Assembly: GCA_947396885.1 (NCBI GenBank)
Contig: OX377204.1
Location: 90,096,728 to 90,160,727 of the forward strand
Reading direction: 5' to 3'
DNA from: Heligmosomoides polygyrus polygyrus
Taxonomy: Eukaryota; Nematoda; Chromadorea; Rhabditida; Heligmosomidae
DNA: 64,000 nt
Shown: positions 32,611 to 42,242 of the stretch, piece by piece
Layout of the letters: every line of letters starts with the position of its first letter
Position numbering within the stretch: position 1 is the first letter of the stretch
Notes under the pieces: generated by a model
The model's input: the letters and a program-made list of their open reading frames with translations, nothing else
What the model was told of the DNA's origin: nothing
The model's database searches: none
Position numbers and translations under genes: made by a program

Positions 32611-33496
32611 CAGGGTGAACCAAAATAACGTGGACAAAATTTTTTAATCATAATGATGAAACAACCAACATTTCGAAAAAACGACGACTAAATTACAACA
32701 ATAGGACATTAGTGCACCTCATGTTCAAGTGGTTTCGAAGTGGCCTCCCTTGTAGGTTTTGCTGAGGGCCAAACGTTTCGCGAATCTTTCGGCGATGGGC
32801 CGCAGGTCATCAGGAGACAACCGTTCCCACTCCTGGCGCAAGGATTCCTTCAGGGACTCGAGCCTGCGGTGGCGTTTGACGCCGACAGGCCCCTAGCCCT
32901 AGCCTCTAAAAGGCCCACACAGTGTAGACCATCGGAGAATACGGCGGCCATTCCGAAGGCGTGATGAAGTCGGGGAAATTGGCCTTGCCCCACGCCTGCG
33001 CACTCTTCTCACCATGTACGGGTGCAGAGTCCTGTTGGAACGTCCAATGGGCATCACCGAAGTGCTGGTGGGCCCAAGGAAGAATTATGGACTCAAGAAT
33101 GTCTCGCTGGTACACATCTTCGTCGATTTTCACTCCTTTATCCAGGAAAACTAGGGCGCGTGTAGCGCAGTCGGAGGAGGCGCGACTGTCGCGTGCACCC
33201 GATACCAGGTTCCTGGTTCGGAATTCCCGCCCGGGCCAACCAAGCCTTCCATCCTTCCGGGGTCGGTGAATTGGTACCAGACTTGTCTGGGAAGGATAAA
33301 GCACTGACTTGTTCATCGGCTGGCCACCGCAAGTCATTGTATGGCCAAATACGCATTCATGTCGCCTCCACGACATCCCGTAGAAGTAGAATGCGCTGGC
33401 GCATCCCAGAAGGGATTGAGTAACGCCGTCCTTTATCCTTATCCTTTATCCAGGAAAACCGAAAAAATCTTGCCCACCTTATTTTGGTTCACCCTG
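32611..33496 (-). mobile_element. Tc1/mariner element, internally deleted, hit by a SINE
   Basis: Terminal repeats of about 35 bp: CAGGGTGAACCAAAATAACG on the left and the matching complement ATTTTGGTTCACCCTG on the right, with TA at 32609-32610 and 33497-33498. On the minus strand the remaining transposase reads VFLDKGVKIDEDVYQRDILE, then HFGDAHWTFQQDSAPVH (a catalytic Asp) and FPDFITPSEWPPYSP. A small deletion removes the third catalytic Asp of the NPLDYSVW-type motif. The N-terminal two thirds are missing, since the frame starts close to the right terminal repeat. Confidence 0.85.
33152..33442 (+). repeat. tRNA-derived SINE copy with 17 bp target duplication
   Basis: This is one of the best copies. 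A box TAGCGCAGTCGG at 33163-33174; B-box-like GGTTCGGAATTCC at 33215-33227; then the CATCGGCTGGCCACCGCAAG block, GCGCATCCCAGAAGGGATTG and tail CCTTTATCCTTATCCTT. A 17 bp direct duplication, CCTTTATCCAGGAAAAC, flanks it at 33135-33151 and 33443-33459. The first seven bases of the duplication also match the tail repeat. It interrupts the transposase codons for VFLDKG. Confidence 0.93.
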
Positions 33497-33692
33497 TAGA
33501 AGCGCTCTGGATTTTTAGAAGAAATTCAGCAATGAACAACCGCTATGAGTGCATACCCGTTACAGGTGAACTCCTACCCTTTGTTTCACACCGCGATCTG
33601 TAGAACGATCAGTCAACTATTGTGCATGTCTAGGAATGTCTAGTGATACGATGACAGCACAGTGTGTTTCATTCGCTCTTACTGGTCTTCTA

Positions 33693-34599
33693 TTAGGGGG
33701 GGGGGCAAAAGTAATGAGACACCCCATGCTGTGTCCATATATCTCGTGGCTGGAGTCTGGTTTCGTGCTTACCGTATTTGTATGTTTATATGCTACTTAA
33801 TGAAGCCCATCTGAGAAGTTACCACTTCCGCCCTTTCCAGAAGCATGCCAAAACTCCAGTCTGTCTCATGCCGAAACCCCCAGTCTGACGAGTCGACCTG
33901 TTTCGCGCAAATCTCGCACAATTCCCAACCCCGAGCAGCCTGGGCTCAATATTCACGCAAGATGAGAAGTACGTCTTCTACCTTAACCCTGCCAAGCAGC
34001 GAGTCTGAGTGAGGCCTGGTGACCTGTAACCGACCTTTGTTCGGCGAGATGTTTACGGCGAGAAGCACCTTTGGAGCTTTTGGGTCTGCACCCATGGATC
34101 GGTTTACCGGAAGCCGTTTCCCAAAAGCACGACGATGAACTTTAAGGCTATGGTGACGAAATAAAAGAGATGGACCGGCGACACGCATTTATTCGGTCTC
34201 AGCGCTTCAAGAAGTTCCTCCTCTTCGACAACGCCGCACCCCATCGGGAACAAGTAACCACGGATAAGCTTGGCCAGCTGGGCTACGTTCACATGCCTCA
34301 ACCATCGTATTCGCAGGACATCTCTCCATGCGACTACCACTACTTCTTGAGCCTACAGGAATTCCTGGTGGGAAGGGAGACAAGAACCCAAGCAGTGCTT
34401 GACAACCATATCGAGCAGTTGATCAACGCCGGGCCCAAGCAGTTCTGGATGGATGGGATCAGGAAGTTGGCTGAGCGATGGCAGCAAGGTCATTGCCCTT
34501 AATGGCAAATACATTCCTCAGCATCGTTGAGTTGTAATTGAGTTATAAAGAGATAAAGATTTTTTTCAATTTATCTCATTACTTTTGCCCCCCCCCTAA
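33693..34599 (+). mobile_element. Mariner element with G-run ends, decayed
   Basis: The ends are TTAGGGGGGGGGGCAAAAGT and its complement ACTTTTGCCCCCCCCCCTAA. TA lies at 33691-33692 and 34600-34601. At 907 bp it is shorter than a full mariner. The terminal repeat continues into AATGAG. Confidence 0.9.
33955..34502 (+). pseudogene. Mariner transposase remnant (G-run element)
   Basis: The plus strand gives the first catalytic motif in DEKYVFYLNPAKQR (near 33968), then stops and frame changes. An open block of 110 codons (34170-34502) follows, with the second motif LLFDNAAPHREQV and the third SPCDYHYFLSLQEFLVGRET, that is D34D spacing. Stop codons near 34005 and 34163 disable it. The N-terminal DNA-binding region is mostly deleted. 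Confidence 0.85.
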
Positions 34600-34604
34600 T
34601 AATA

Positions 34605-34830
34605 GAGGGCGATCGCTCTCTGGTGGTGGATCTATGGGTGAGTTTATCTCTGACCTTCAGTCTTTGACGATTGGTTGTAGATTTGCGCCAAAACCGCTAG
34701 AGCAGACAAAGCGCTTCGAGGTGCAAATTGCATGTCAAAAAACCTTGCGCCAGATTCAGGTCTCTGAAGACGACGACTCCGTCGAAACTTTAAGCCCAAT
34801 AAAGATCCACCTTAAAAACCTCGTGTTGGC
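34605..34830 (+). pseudogene. Possible Ty3/gypsy-type Gag fragment
   Basis: Right after the mariner, a frame reads GSMGEFISDLQSLTIGCRFA then RFEVQIACQKTLRQIQVSE. The F...L..L...C.F pattern followed by a region resembling LRD.I..G recalls the Gag proteins of gypsy-like LTR retrotransposons. No LTR, protease or RT is visible nearby. It is weak evidence; the frame could be chance. Confidence 0.3.
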
Positions 34831-34869
34831 ACAGTATCAACAAGAAAACAATAACACAAAATAAACCTG

Positions 34870-35715
34870 CTATGAGCCTTACATCGGAGGAAGAGGAGCG
34901 GCTGATTAGTCGCTCTCTAAATTCTTAAAAAACCACCCCAAAACAACAACAAGGGGCGCAATTTCACCAGATACCAAATGAGTCGTAACGAGCCAGTTGG
35001 ACAATGAACTCTAAAGCAATGACGAAGTCCGAAGTGGGAGGTTCCCGTAGGGACGACGCAGTCGGGTCGTCATTCCCCGTCGGCCGGCTCAACGAAAGTG
35101 CAGCGGCTTCTTGCTGAGGTGGCAGACAGAAGCGAGTTAGACACACACACATGCCAAGGTTTCCCCCAATATGTAGGTCCCCGAGGACGGGCCACTTTAA
35201 CGGATTGGCCCTCGTCATCGGGCTGCTCAGCCCCGCCCATCCCCTATCGCCACTGCCAGCACTCTTCCCGCATGTTTTGTAGAAGACGGACGGATGGACA
35301 GACGGATGGACGCGTCGTCGTCGACTGGCTGAAAATCGTTCGCCTTCCGAGTGATGAACGACGCCGATTTAAAGCCGAGTCGGCCGGCGCGTTCTATCAG
35401 ACGACGTCTCCCGGAGAAATGGCGGGTCGTTGATCCATGTCCGTCGCAGATTATGACAATGATTCATGTGAGCACATGCTCGACTAGCTCCAAAGGACTG
35501 ACGGAAGCAGATGCGAGGCGAATAGGTAGGGATTGGGGAACGGATTTTTACGCCTTTCAGGAAGAAGACGGAAACTTCAAGGAAAAAAGCAGCGTCACAC
35601 ACTCAACTCCTTGCTGTTATTAATCTTCTTGAAAAAATTGCGATAAAATTCCTCAAATTCAGAGCGCTTTAAGGCATTGTTCCTATTCAAATATTCATAA
35701 TTATTTCGCGTGGCA
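34870..35715. other. GC-rich, repeat-free region; possible regulatory DNA
   Basis: 35000-35600 is GC-rich with GGACGGATGGACAGACGGAT repeats near 35288-35312 and a CGTCGTCGTCGAC run. Open frames on both strands (up to 111 codons) match nothing I recognise. Confidence 0.35.
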
Positions 35716-35718
35716 GAT

Positions 35719-35970
35719 GGTAGCGCAGCCGAAGGGGGCGCCGGCTCTCACGCGCATCCGATTCATGGTTCAAGGTTCGGATTTCCCGCCCAGATCCACC
35801 AAACCATCCATCCCCAAGGGTCTGTGGATTGGTAGCAGATAGTTTGAGTAGAACAGAACAATGACTTGTCTAGCTGCTAGCCACCACAAGTCATCGTATA
35901 GGCCAAGTACGCATTCAAATCGCCTCCACAACTTCCCACAGAAGCCGATTGCGTGGCGCTTTACAAAAGA
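35719..35970 (+). repeat. tRNA-derived SINE copy
   Basis: GGTAGCGCAGCCGAAGGGGG head, CAAGGTTCGGATTTCCCGCC, AAATCGCCTCCACAACTTCC. A second partial 3' end (CTGCGTGGCGCATCCCAGAA) lies at 35994-36013, so part of the tail region is duplicated or a second copy overlaps. Confidence 0.8.
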
Positions 35971-36241
35971 GACCAATATATTTAAATGTGGACTGCGTGG
36001 CGCATCCCAGAAGGATGAAACTTTTTTCGCGTTCTTAAAAGTTTGGATAGACACGGTTTGACAGAGTAAAAATTATCTTCCGTCATAGAAAATTCTAGAC
36101 GAAATTTCATTTTCACTAAATTTATTCACGATGTCTAAATTCCAGAGTGCCTCAATAAGAAAATGATTACGCTATGATGAACACAAAATCTTATATTATT
36201 TGATTCCAGACAATATTCTCAGGTCTATCCTGGATAGAAAT

Positions 36242-36523
36242 AAAAGGATAAAGGTCGGCGTTACTAATCCGTTTTCGGATGCGCCACGCATTCTTCTTCC
36301 ACGGAATGTTGCAAGGGCGTTTTGATTGCGTATTTGGCCATAGAATAACTTGTGGTGGCTAGCCGATGAGCTAGCCAAAGCTTTATCCTTCCCGGACTAC
36401 TCTGGTACCAATTCACCGACCCCGGAACGATAGAAGGCTAGCTTGGTCTACTCGGGAAATCCGAACCAGGAACCTGATATCGGGTGCAGGCGACAGTCGA
36501 CGCCTCATCCGACCACGCGCCCA
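36242..36523 (-). repeat. tRNA-derived SINE copy, near full length
   Basis: AGGATAAAGGTCGGCGTTAC tail side, GCGCCACGCATTCTTCTTCC, CCGAACCAGGAACCTGATAT, and a head complement ending ACCACGCGCCC. Confidence 0.88.
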
Positions 36524-37099
36524 GGTCTATCCTGAAGTGCTACAAAACAAAGAAATTCTTGGTGTTTGATGCGAGACAAGAGAGAGGGATTGTGCCGTTA
36601 TTTGTCCTATATACCGTGTTTGACCATTTCAGTGCTATTTACATACCTATCGATTTGAAAACAACTAAAGCAATCAGAACAGACCAAAAGTCTCAATTAT
36701 GTCCTGCGCAACTGGTGAACAGCATTTAAACTATCAATAAATCAACATTGGGATGTTTTGAACCAGTGCACGGCGCAATCTCTTCACACAAAGACTCTTT
36801 GTGTCGAGGCGCTTCAGAATAAACCTAAGAATATTGTCTGGCACATGAAGGGGATTGTCTTGGCTAGGAAATAGAAATTCAGTGTTCACTCGCAGTTCAC
36901 ATATTTTCCTTAAGGCAGCGTGTCTAGGTGAGTTTTAAGGACCAAACAAAATACTAGTTTACCTATGCAAAAACTGACCGTTTTAGCTTTAGATATGTAT
37001 AATTTGGATAAAAAATTAGAGAAAGAATAAATAAAGAGTAGAAAATAGAACTAAAACAAATGTTTTAGAAACAAATGTGTTAAAACATTGTTATTAGTA
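36524..37099. other. No recognised feature
   Basis: An 81-codon open frame at 36484-36729 includes part of the SINE and then unknown sequence. Nothing else is recognised. Confidence 0.35.
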
Positions 37100-37174
37100 A
37101 GGTCTTCAGCTTAACCGGTTCCACCCTGATATCAGCGGCCGGCCCATCCCCGTATCACGGGTGCTGACAGACCT

Positions 37175-38189
37175 GGGCCCGGATTCACGAACGATTTACC
37201 GGCGGGTAAGTGCAAAATTTACCCCCACTCCCCACTTACGCGCGATTCATGAACGAGGGGTGGGAAAAATCCGAGGTAAGTATCGAGGTAAATGCTACCC
37301 CGTCAGCGCGTCGGGGAGCATTTACCTCCAAGGCGAGGGTTTTGCTCCGCGGTCAACTTCTGACCCAATGCATGCCTCCGCTGGCCCTTAGCCATCTCTG
37401 AGCTGGCCGCCATCCGCAAGTTCAATGCCTGGCAGGGGCGCCTAGTTGCCGTCGCCATGCGCACGTCCTTCGCCGCACTTCGGTGAGTTATTTTACCTTT
37501 TGTTTTTCACTATTAGGCTTGCATTCCATGATTTTTTGGGCTCTGTGGACCATGGCGGCCCACAATGCCACTTATTTTTAAGTGAATTGCTTCCTTTAGT
37601 GGCATTGTGGGTCGGCTTGGGCCACCATGAGCCTAGTCCACTACGCAAATCGTAATTTACGATTTGCGTGGGTGGACTATGCCCGTCAGCCACCTTAGCC
37701 CTCCTTGGCATATGTTGTCTATGGAGGTTACTGTGGTGGGTGGACTATGCCCGTCAGCCACCTTAGCCCTCCTTGGCATATGTTGTCTATGGAGGTTACT
37801 GGGTGGATGGCACCCATTATTAGTCATGTAGGCCCACATTTACCATTGTTTCTCTACTTCCTGCTATGCTATTAGTTTCCACTCCTCTCCCTCCCTCCCC
37901 TCCTCGCCCAACCCCACATTTCACATTTCATTTCCCCTAAATACGATGCTGCTACTGTTGGCGCCAGCGACGTCCCAGCAGCAAGTGTGACTGCTTGGTT
38001 TCGCTGTTAGCTGATGCCAGGGGCCAGCGGAGGCATGCACATTGGGTCAGAAATTGGCCGCGGAGCAAAACCCTCGCCTTGGCCTCATGAATCAGAAAAC
38101 GGAGGTAATTTCGGGGAAGTGGCGGGTAAATGGCCGTCGAGGTAAGTCGGGGTAGAATTTACCTCTGGCCGCGTTCATGAATCCGGCCC
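37175..38189. mobile_element. 1015 bp non-coding element with ~240 bp inverted ends
   Basis: The left end is GGGCCCGGATTCACGAACG. The complement of the right end is GGGCCGGATTCATGAACG. The arms share AAGGCGAGGGTTTTGCTCCG, TTCTGACCCAATG and CATGCCTCCGCTGGCCC. The core holds an inverted pair (CCCACAATGCCACT with AGTGGCATTGTGGG), a perfect palindrome around GCAAATCGTAATTTACGATTTGC at 37645-37667, and a 68 bp tandem duplication. No transposase is encoded. The flanks show no clear target duplication. Confidence 0.7.
37673..37808. repeat. 68 bp tandem duplication
   Basis: TGGACTATGCCCGTCAGCCA begins at 37673 and again at 37741. The two units are essentially identical through GTTGTCTATGGAGGTTACT. 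Confidence 0.95.
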
Positions 38190-38218
38190 ATGGAGGATAT
38201 CGCGGATGTTCGTGCGGT

Positions 38219-38293
38219 CAAACAGCGCCGGTCGTGTAAGGCGAACATCGCTGCCCGGAAAGCAGAAGATGCGGGTTCGAGTCCCGCCTGGCG
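38219..38293 (+). other. tRNA-like segment inside the foldback arm
   Basis: GCGCCGG at the start pairs with CTGGCGC at the end as a 7 bp acceptor-like stem with one G-T. GCGGGTTCGAGTCCCGC forms a perfect T-arm containing a canonical B box. CTGCCCGGAAAGCAG can form an anticodon-like arm with a seven-base loop. The D-arm is poor and position 33 would be C rather than U. A functional tRNA is therefore unlikely; a tRNA-derived repeat is the better reading. Confidence 0.6.
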
Positions 38294-38348
38294 CAAGATT
38301 TTTGATCGCAACAAAACATCCTGTAACAACATGAAAAACAAATAATGT

Positions 38349-38611
38349 ATAAGGATAAATGGCGGCATTAGTCAGTAATTCTTGGGTTGTGCCACGCATT
38401 CTAGTTCTGTGGCGATTTGAATGCGTATTGGGCTTTACAATGACTTGCGATAGCCAGCCAACGAACACGCCAACGCTTTATCCTTCCCAGACAAGTCTGG
38501 CACCAATTCACCGACCCCGAGGGATGGTTGGCCTGGGCGGAAGAGCCGGACCAGGAACTGGTATAGGGCTCACGCGACAGCCGGCTACCCCTCCCACTGC
38601 GCTACACGCAC
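38349..38611 (-). repeat. tRNA-derived SINE copy
   Basis: TATAAGGATAAATGGCGGC tail side, TGCCACGCATTCTAGTTCTG, CCAGACAAGTCTGGCACCAA, and the head complement CTACCCCTCCCACTGCGCTA. Confidence 0.9.
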
Positions 38612-39097
38612 CCAAAATAAATAAAAATAGTAAAAATAGTAAATAAATTAATAAAATTAGAAATTAAAATAAAAACGTTTAGTTTAAAATAGAGAGAAGA
38701 GCATTTAGGTTAAAGTAAAAATGGAGTGTTCGTCGTTCAGTTCCTACTTCCCGTTTTTATCGCATAAAACTCAGGAAAGCCGCATAGTGAAGCACTGCCT
38801 ACGTTAGTTATTATTACATAATAAAACTTTAATTCACCTAGTGAAGAACTGCTTACATTAGTTATTATCACAAATTAAAAGGCTATTTTTTCAAAAATAT
38901 ACCTAGCCTTACTTATACTGAAAAATCTTCACCGGTTCAACAGGCGATATAATTTTCTGTGTAAATTAAGTGAAACGCTTAAAAATCACACCTTCTGCTA
39001 TTTAATGGAGTAAAATTACTTTCTCCTGAAAGGAAGAAAAAATGAAAAATTAGAAATCTCATAAAATAGATATCTTTGCTACCATATTTTTGCCACG
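38612..39097. other. AT-rich stretch without recognised feature
   Basis: A short internal repeat (GTGAAGCACTGCCTACGTTA near 38788 and GTGAAGAACTGCTTACATTA near 38841) is visible. There is no coding sequence. Confidence 0.4.
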
Positions 39098-39366
39098 GCG
39101 CATGTGGCGCAGTCGAAGGAGGCGCCGGCTGTCGCCTACACCCGATACCAGGTTCCTGGTTCGGATTTCCCGCCCAGGCCAACCAAGCCTTCCATCCCTC
39201 CGGGGTCGGTGAATTGGAATCAGACTTGTCTGGGAAGGATAGAGCGCTGACTTGTTCATCGGCTGGCCACCGCAAGTCATTGTATGGCCGAATACGCATT
39301 CAAAATCGCCAAAAAAGTAAAATGCATGGCGCATCCCAAGAGGGATTGAGTAACGCCGTCCTTTTT
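39098..39366 (+). repeat. tRNA-derived SINE copy, consensus-like
   Basis: TGTGGCGCAGTCGAAGGAGG head, GGTTCGGATTTCCCGCCCAG, GGCTGGCCACCGCAAGTCAT. A small deletion replaces the CACGACATCCCG stretch. It ends AACGCCGTCCTTTTTG without a repeat tail. Confidence 0.9.
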
Positions 39367-40164
39367 GTTACAATTTTCTGCCAAATTTAGTTAGTTATGT
39401 TATTTTGGCTGAAGAAATATTTGTAATTGTAGTAAGAAGTCACGGTGACTCCCGAAGCAGTTATCCTAACCGGCGAAACCTGCTTTAAGACGAAGAGTGG
39501 CTCAGGGGTTACGCATTCAGCGACAAGGACCAAAAGAAGATGCGCCGCTGAGTGCCTCAACGAAGAGAAAAAGTGCGTGAGAACCGCTTCACTATGCCGG
39601 CGCCGGCGCAGCGACTAGAAGAGGACAAGGGTCATTGAGACTTTGATTTAAGCCTCGGGACGGCAGCAGACGACCATGATGTCACGCGCGGCAATTTCGC
39701 TCATCGGACCATTACTCTCGTCGCCGAGAGCTCATTTATGGAACGTCGTCGTCGTCGTCGGCAGCAGCCGCGGTCGCGCATGAGAGATTAGAAGCACGAC
39801 AATGGCCCCATGAAATCTCGTGGTCGACCTCCTCCGTCCGACTGCAGTCTTCTCGTTGAAGAAGCACCTTTTCAGGAGTATCTGCAGGGACGTCGTTCGG
39901 TCACGACGATATTAACGTCGTTGCAGCGGAAAGTGATGGCCTAACCTTATGGGAGGCGTCTGCGAAGGAAGGTGAACGACGACGTTTTCTTGTAATGAAA
40001 ATCAAGAATATAAAGCTATGAATTTTTGCTCTATTTTCAAAGTGGTTCGTTTGGTCACCTATCTCCAGACGGACCTTTTTACTATAGCAATATTTATTAA
40101 GTTTTTAACAAAAACGAGGAAAAAAATAAACGACAAACCAAGAGGAGAAGCCGCGCTTTATTAT
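39367..40164. other. GC-rich unrecognised region
   Basis: 39440-39985 is GC-rich and repeat-free, with CGTCGTCGTCGTCGTCGG near 39744-39762. No long frame or known family is visible. It is a candidate regulatory or untranslated region. Confidence 0.35.
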
Positions 40165-40880
40165 CTCGCTGCGCAATCTGCCTTCCTCCACTGATCATCG
40201 AGCTGCTCTAATGGGCGCCGGCAACGTCTACATTCGTCCGTGACAGATGCCAGAGTGCTCTAATGGATAGTCTTCGCTCGATGGGCTATCGTTCGTTCAG
40301 GGCTTTCACGAAGAAGTCCGACCAAAGCGATGGTGGGCGTCCTGGTGTTCCCTTGACATCCCGCGGAATCTAATCGGTGTCGTCTCTCGTCCAGCGGGTG
40401 TCTGCGAAGCGCATTACGTAGCTGGCCCACCTAATTTTCGACAACTTGGCCCACGCGACAGCGTCTCTGATCTTCAAACGTCGACGAAGCCCGGAACTCC
40501 GGAGACCTTCTCTAACTTGCGTGACTCTTGTCGCTCCAACCATCGTCCTCTCGAATCCACGCTGCGCGACGCTCGCGTGTTCGTCCTGCTTTCGTATAGC
40601 CCATGTCTCTGAGGCGTATGTTAGAGCAGGAAGAACAGTGGAGTCGAATAGGTCGGCACGGAGTTCTTCGTCTTCTTCACGACTACTTCGACACTCTTGA
40701 AAGATCTCCAAGCTGCTCGTTTCCTCCTGCTCAGTTTCGGCGCTAGGTCGTTGGCCATACCCAGATACACGTAGCTGGAGCATTCGGAGGTGTTCGTCCC
40801 GTGGAGCGAGAATGGGGCATCAGAAACTTGTCCGTTCCTCATGAACATCGTCTTCGTAAGATTCAGCTGCAGTCCAAACT
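40165..40880 (-). pseudogene. RTE LINE, RT C-terminal region to 3' end
   Basis: Minus-strand frames read LQLNLTKTMFMRNGQVSDAP, YVYLGMANDLAPKLSRRKRA, LPALTYASETWAIRKQDEHA and LRSSGLRRRLKIRDAVAWAK, then FADTRWTRDDTD, IPRDVKGTPGRPP and FFVKALNER. This is the same family as 3755 and 21285 but longer, beginning just downstream of the FADD box. One frameshift at about 40690 and several stops disable it. Confidence 0.85.
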
Positions 40881-41009
40881 AAGACCAGAACAGTGTAAAA
40901 AAGCAGACACTCATATTCATTTCCACTACTGGACATTTTGAAGTCTGAAGTACTTTCCGTTTGGTCTCCACAATGACTTGGTGACCTGCCAAAGGACAAC
41001 TCAGTTATA

Positions 41010-42242
41010 TTAAGTTGTCGGAAAAGAAATCTCGTTTTTATTAAAAAAGAAACTTTATTGAGTAAACAGAATGGCAAAATTTCAATACAATAGGTAATCT
41101 CCATTATTGTCAATGGCATCTCGCCAACGTCCTCGCAAACAGTGGCTGCCTTTCTTGAAAAACTCCGCTGGCTGCGACTCGAAGAAGTTGGAAACCCAAA
41201 TTTCGACTTCGTCGCGGTTCTTGAGTTTTTCTCCGCCAAGGTGTGCTGCATCGACCAGAAGAGATGATAGTCTGATGGCGTAAGTTCTGGGCTATACGGC
41301 GGTTGAGGCGAAAGCTCCCAGCCCAACTCGTAGCGTGATATTTGCGACGTGCGGTCGAGCGTTGTCATGGAGGAATTTCACAGTTGCTGTGTTCACTCAT
41401 GGTTGAGGCGCTTGTTCCACGCGGCCCAGTTGTTCTTTGGAAGGTCTGCCGTAACTGTTTGGGTTGTACCGAGCACCTCAAAATCCACCAGACCTCTACT
41501 GTTCCACCAAGCACAGAGCACGACTTTTTTCAGTGAATGTCAGGCTTCGCCGTTGCCTTCAGAACCTCACCGGGGCGCAACCATTACCGCTTTCGTGCGG
41601 TATTGTCGCAGTGGATCCAATTCTCATCCGACGTCATGATAGAGCTGTAGAGACTTTGTTTTGCGGATCAGAATTCGAGCGAGGCGACCCCTGATGCCTT
41701 GTTCGTGTCGCTGAGATGATGTGGCACCCACTTTCGACACCGATTTGGCTTGCCGATTGCATACAAACGATCTTCGTTGACAAAATGGTGACAACCGAAC
41801 CTCTGTGCGAGCTCTCGTGCAGTTCATATTGGATCCGACTCGACAGCTACCTTCAATTCCTGGCCATCCATAACTTCAAGACGCCGTTGATGTTCTTCGT
41901 ATTCAAGGCTCTCATCATCGTCTAGGAAACGTTGAAGCCACCGCCGGCATTAACATAACGATGGAACTTTGTTACCAAAGACTTTAGACAAGATACATGG
42001 GATTCTGCCGCATTCTTCCTTGCTGTCGTACCGCACAGAAACGCGCACTCGGTATTTTTGCTCGACCGTCGTTAGTCTGAAAATGTTCTTTCAAAAAATC
42101 ATCGAAATGGAACGAAATTAGGTCAAGGGTGCCTTCAAAAACGCTCTTCAAATGAGTACAGTTATTTGGGCTAATAATTATGTAATAAGAACAGAGAAAC
42201 AGCAAGTCGAAACCAGGCGACATTACCTTTCCGACAACTTAA
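41010..42242 (-). mobile_element. Mariner-type element, decayed
   Basis: The left end is TTAAGTTGTCGGAAAAGAAA and the right complement is TTAAGTTGTCGGAAAGGTAA. TA lies at 41008-41009 and 42243-42244. At 1233 bp it is about full mariner length. On the minus strand the transposase end is readable as PPYSPELTPSDYHLFWSMQH then TLAEKN, with the third catalytic Asp. The preceding HDN motif is frameshifted, and upstream frames are broken by many stops. It is an older element than the bandit-like pair. Confidence 0.85.

Larger units (their letters stand above)
30430..33600 (+). pseudogene. Penelope-like element, split by nested insertions
   Basis: Three segments belong to one element. At 30430-30943 frames give RKPSSKNILIHARSGH (the conserved post-RT motif), then a region ending VNIPSDNIKRRLVRNRL, matching LANLKARLVRNRL in the copy at 10855..11925. 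At 32345-32610 comes the GIY-YIG-type domain GIIYELEGTTCGAIYVEETG then KMLAVRIKEHLASKRRG, ending EKISARKALQ. At 33497-33590 it resumes as ALWIFRRNSAMNNRYECIPV then TGELLPFVSHRDL, which aligns with ALWIAARNPTINRKEE in the other copy. An AT-rich segment and a Tc1/mariner element separate the segments. Frameshifts and stops confirm it is dead. Confidence 0.75.
37100..38335 (+). mobile_element. Foldback element with tRNA-like arm, copy 3, split by a TIR element
   Basis: The left part (37108-37174) reads AGCTTAACCGGTTCC and ATCAGCGGCCGGCCCATCC, matching the spacer of copy 1. The right part (38190-38335) reads GATATCGCGGATGTTCGTGC, then the tRNA-like segment and TTTTGATCGCAACAAAACAT. Between them lies the 1015 bp element 37175..38189. 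Confidence 0.6.

Noticed and set aside
38219..38293. Functional tRNA gene
   Set aside because: The T-arm and acceptor stem are good, but the D-arm is poor, U33 is lacking, and the same segment recurs within foldback arms, so it is more likely tRNA-derived repeat DNA.
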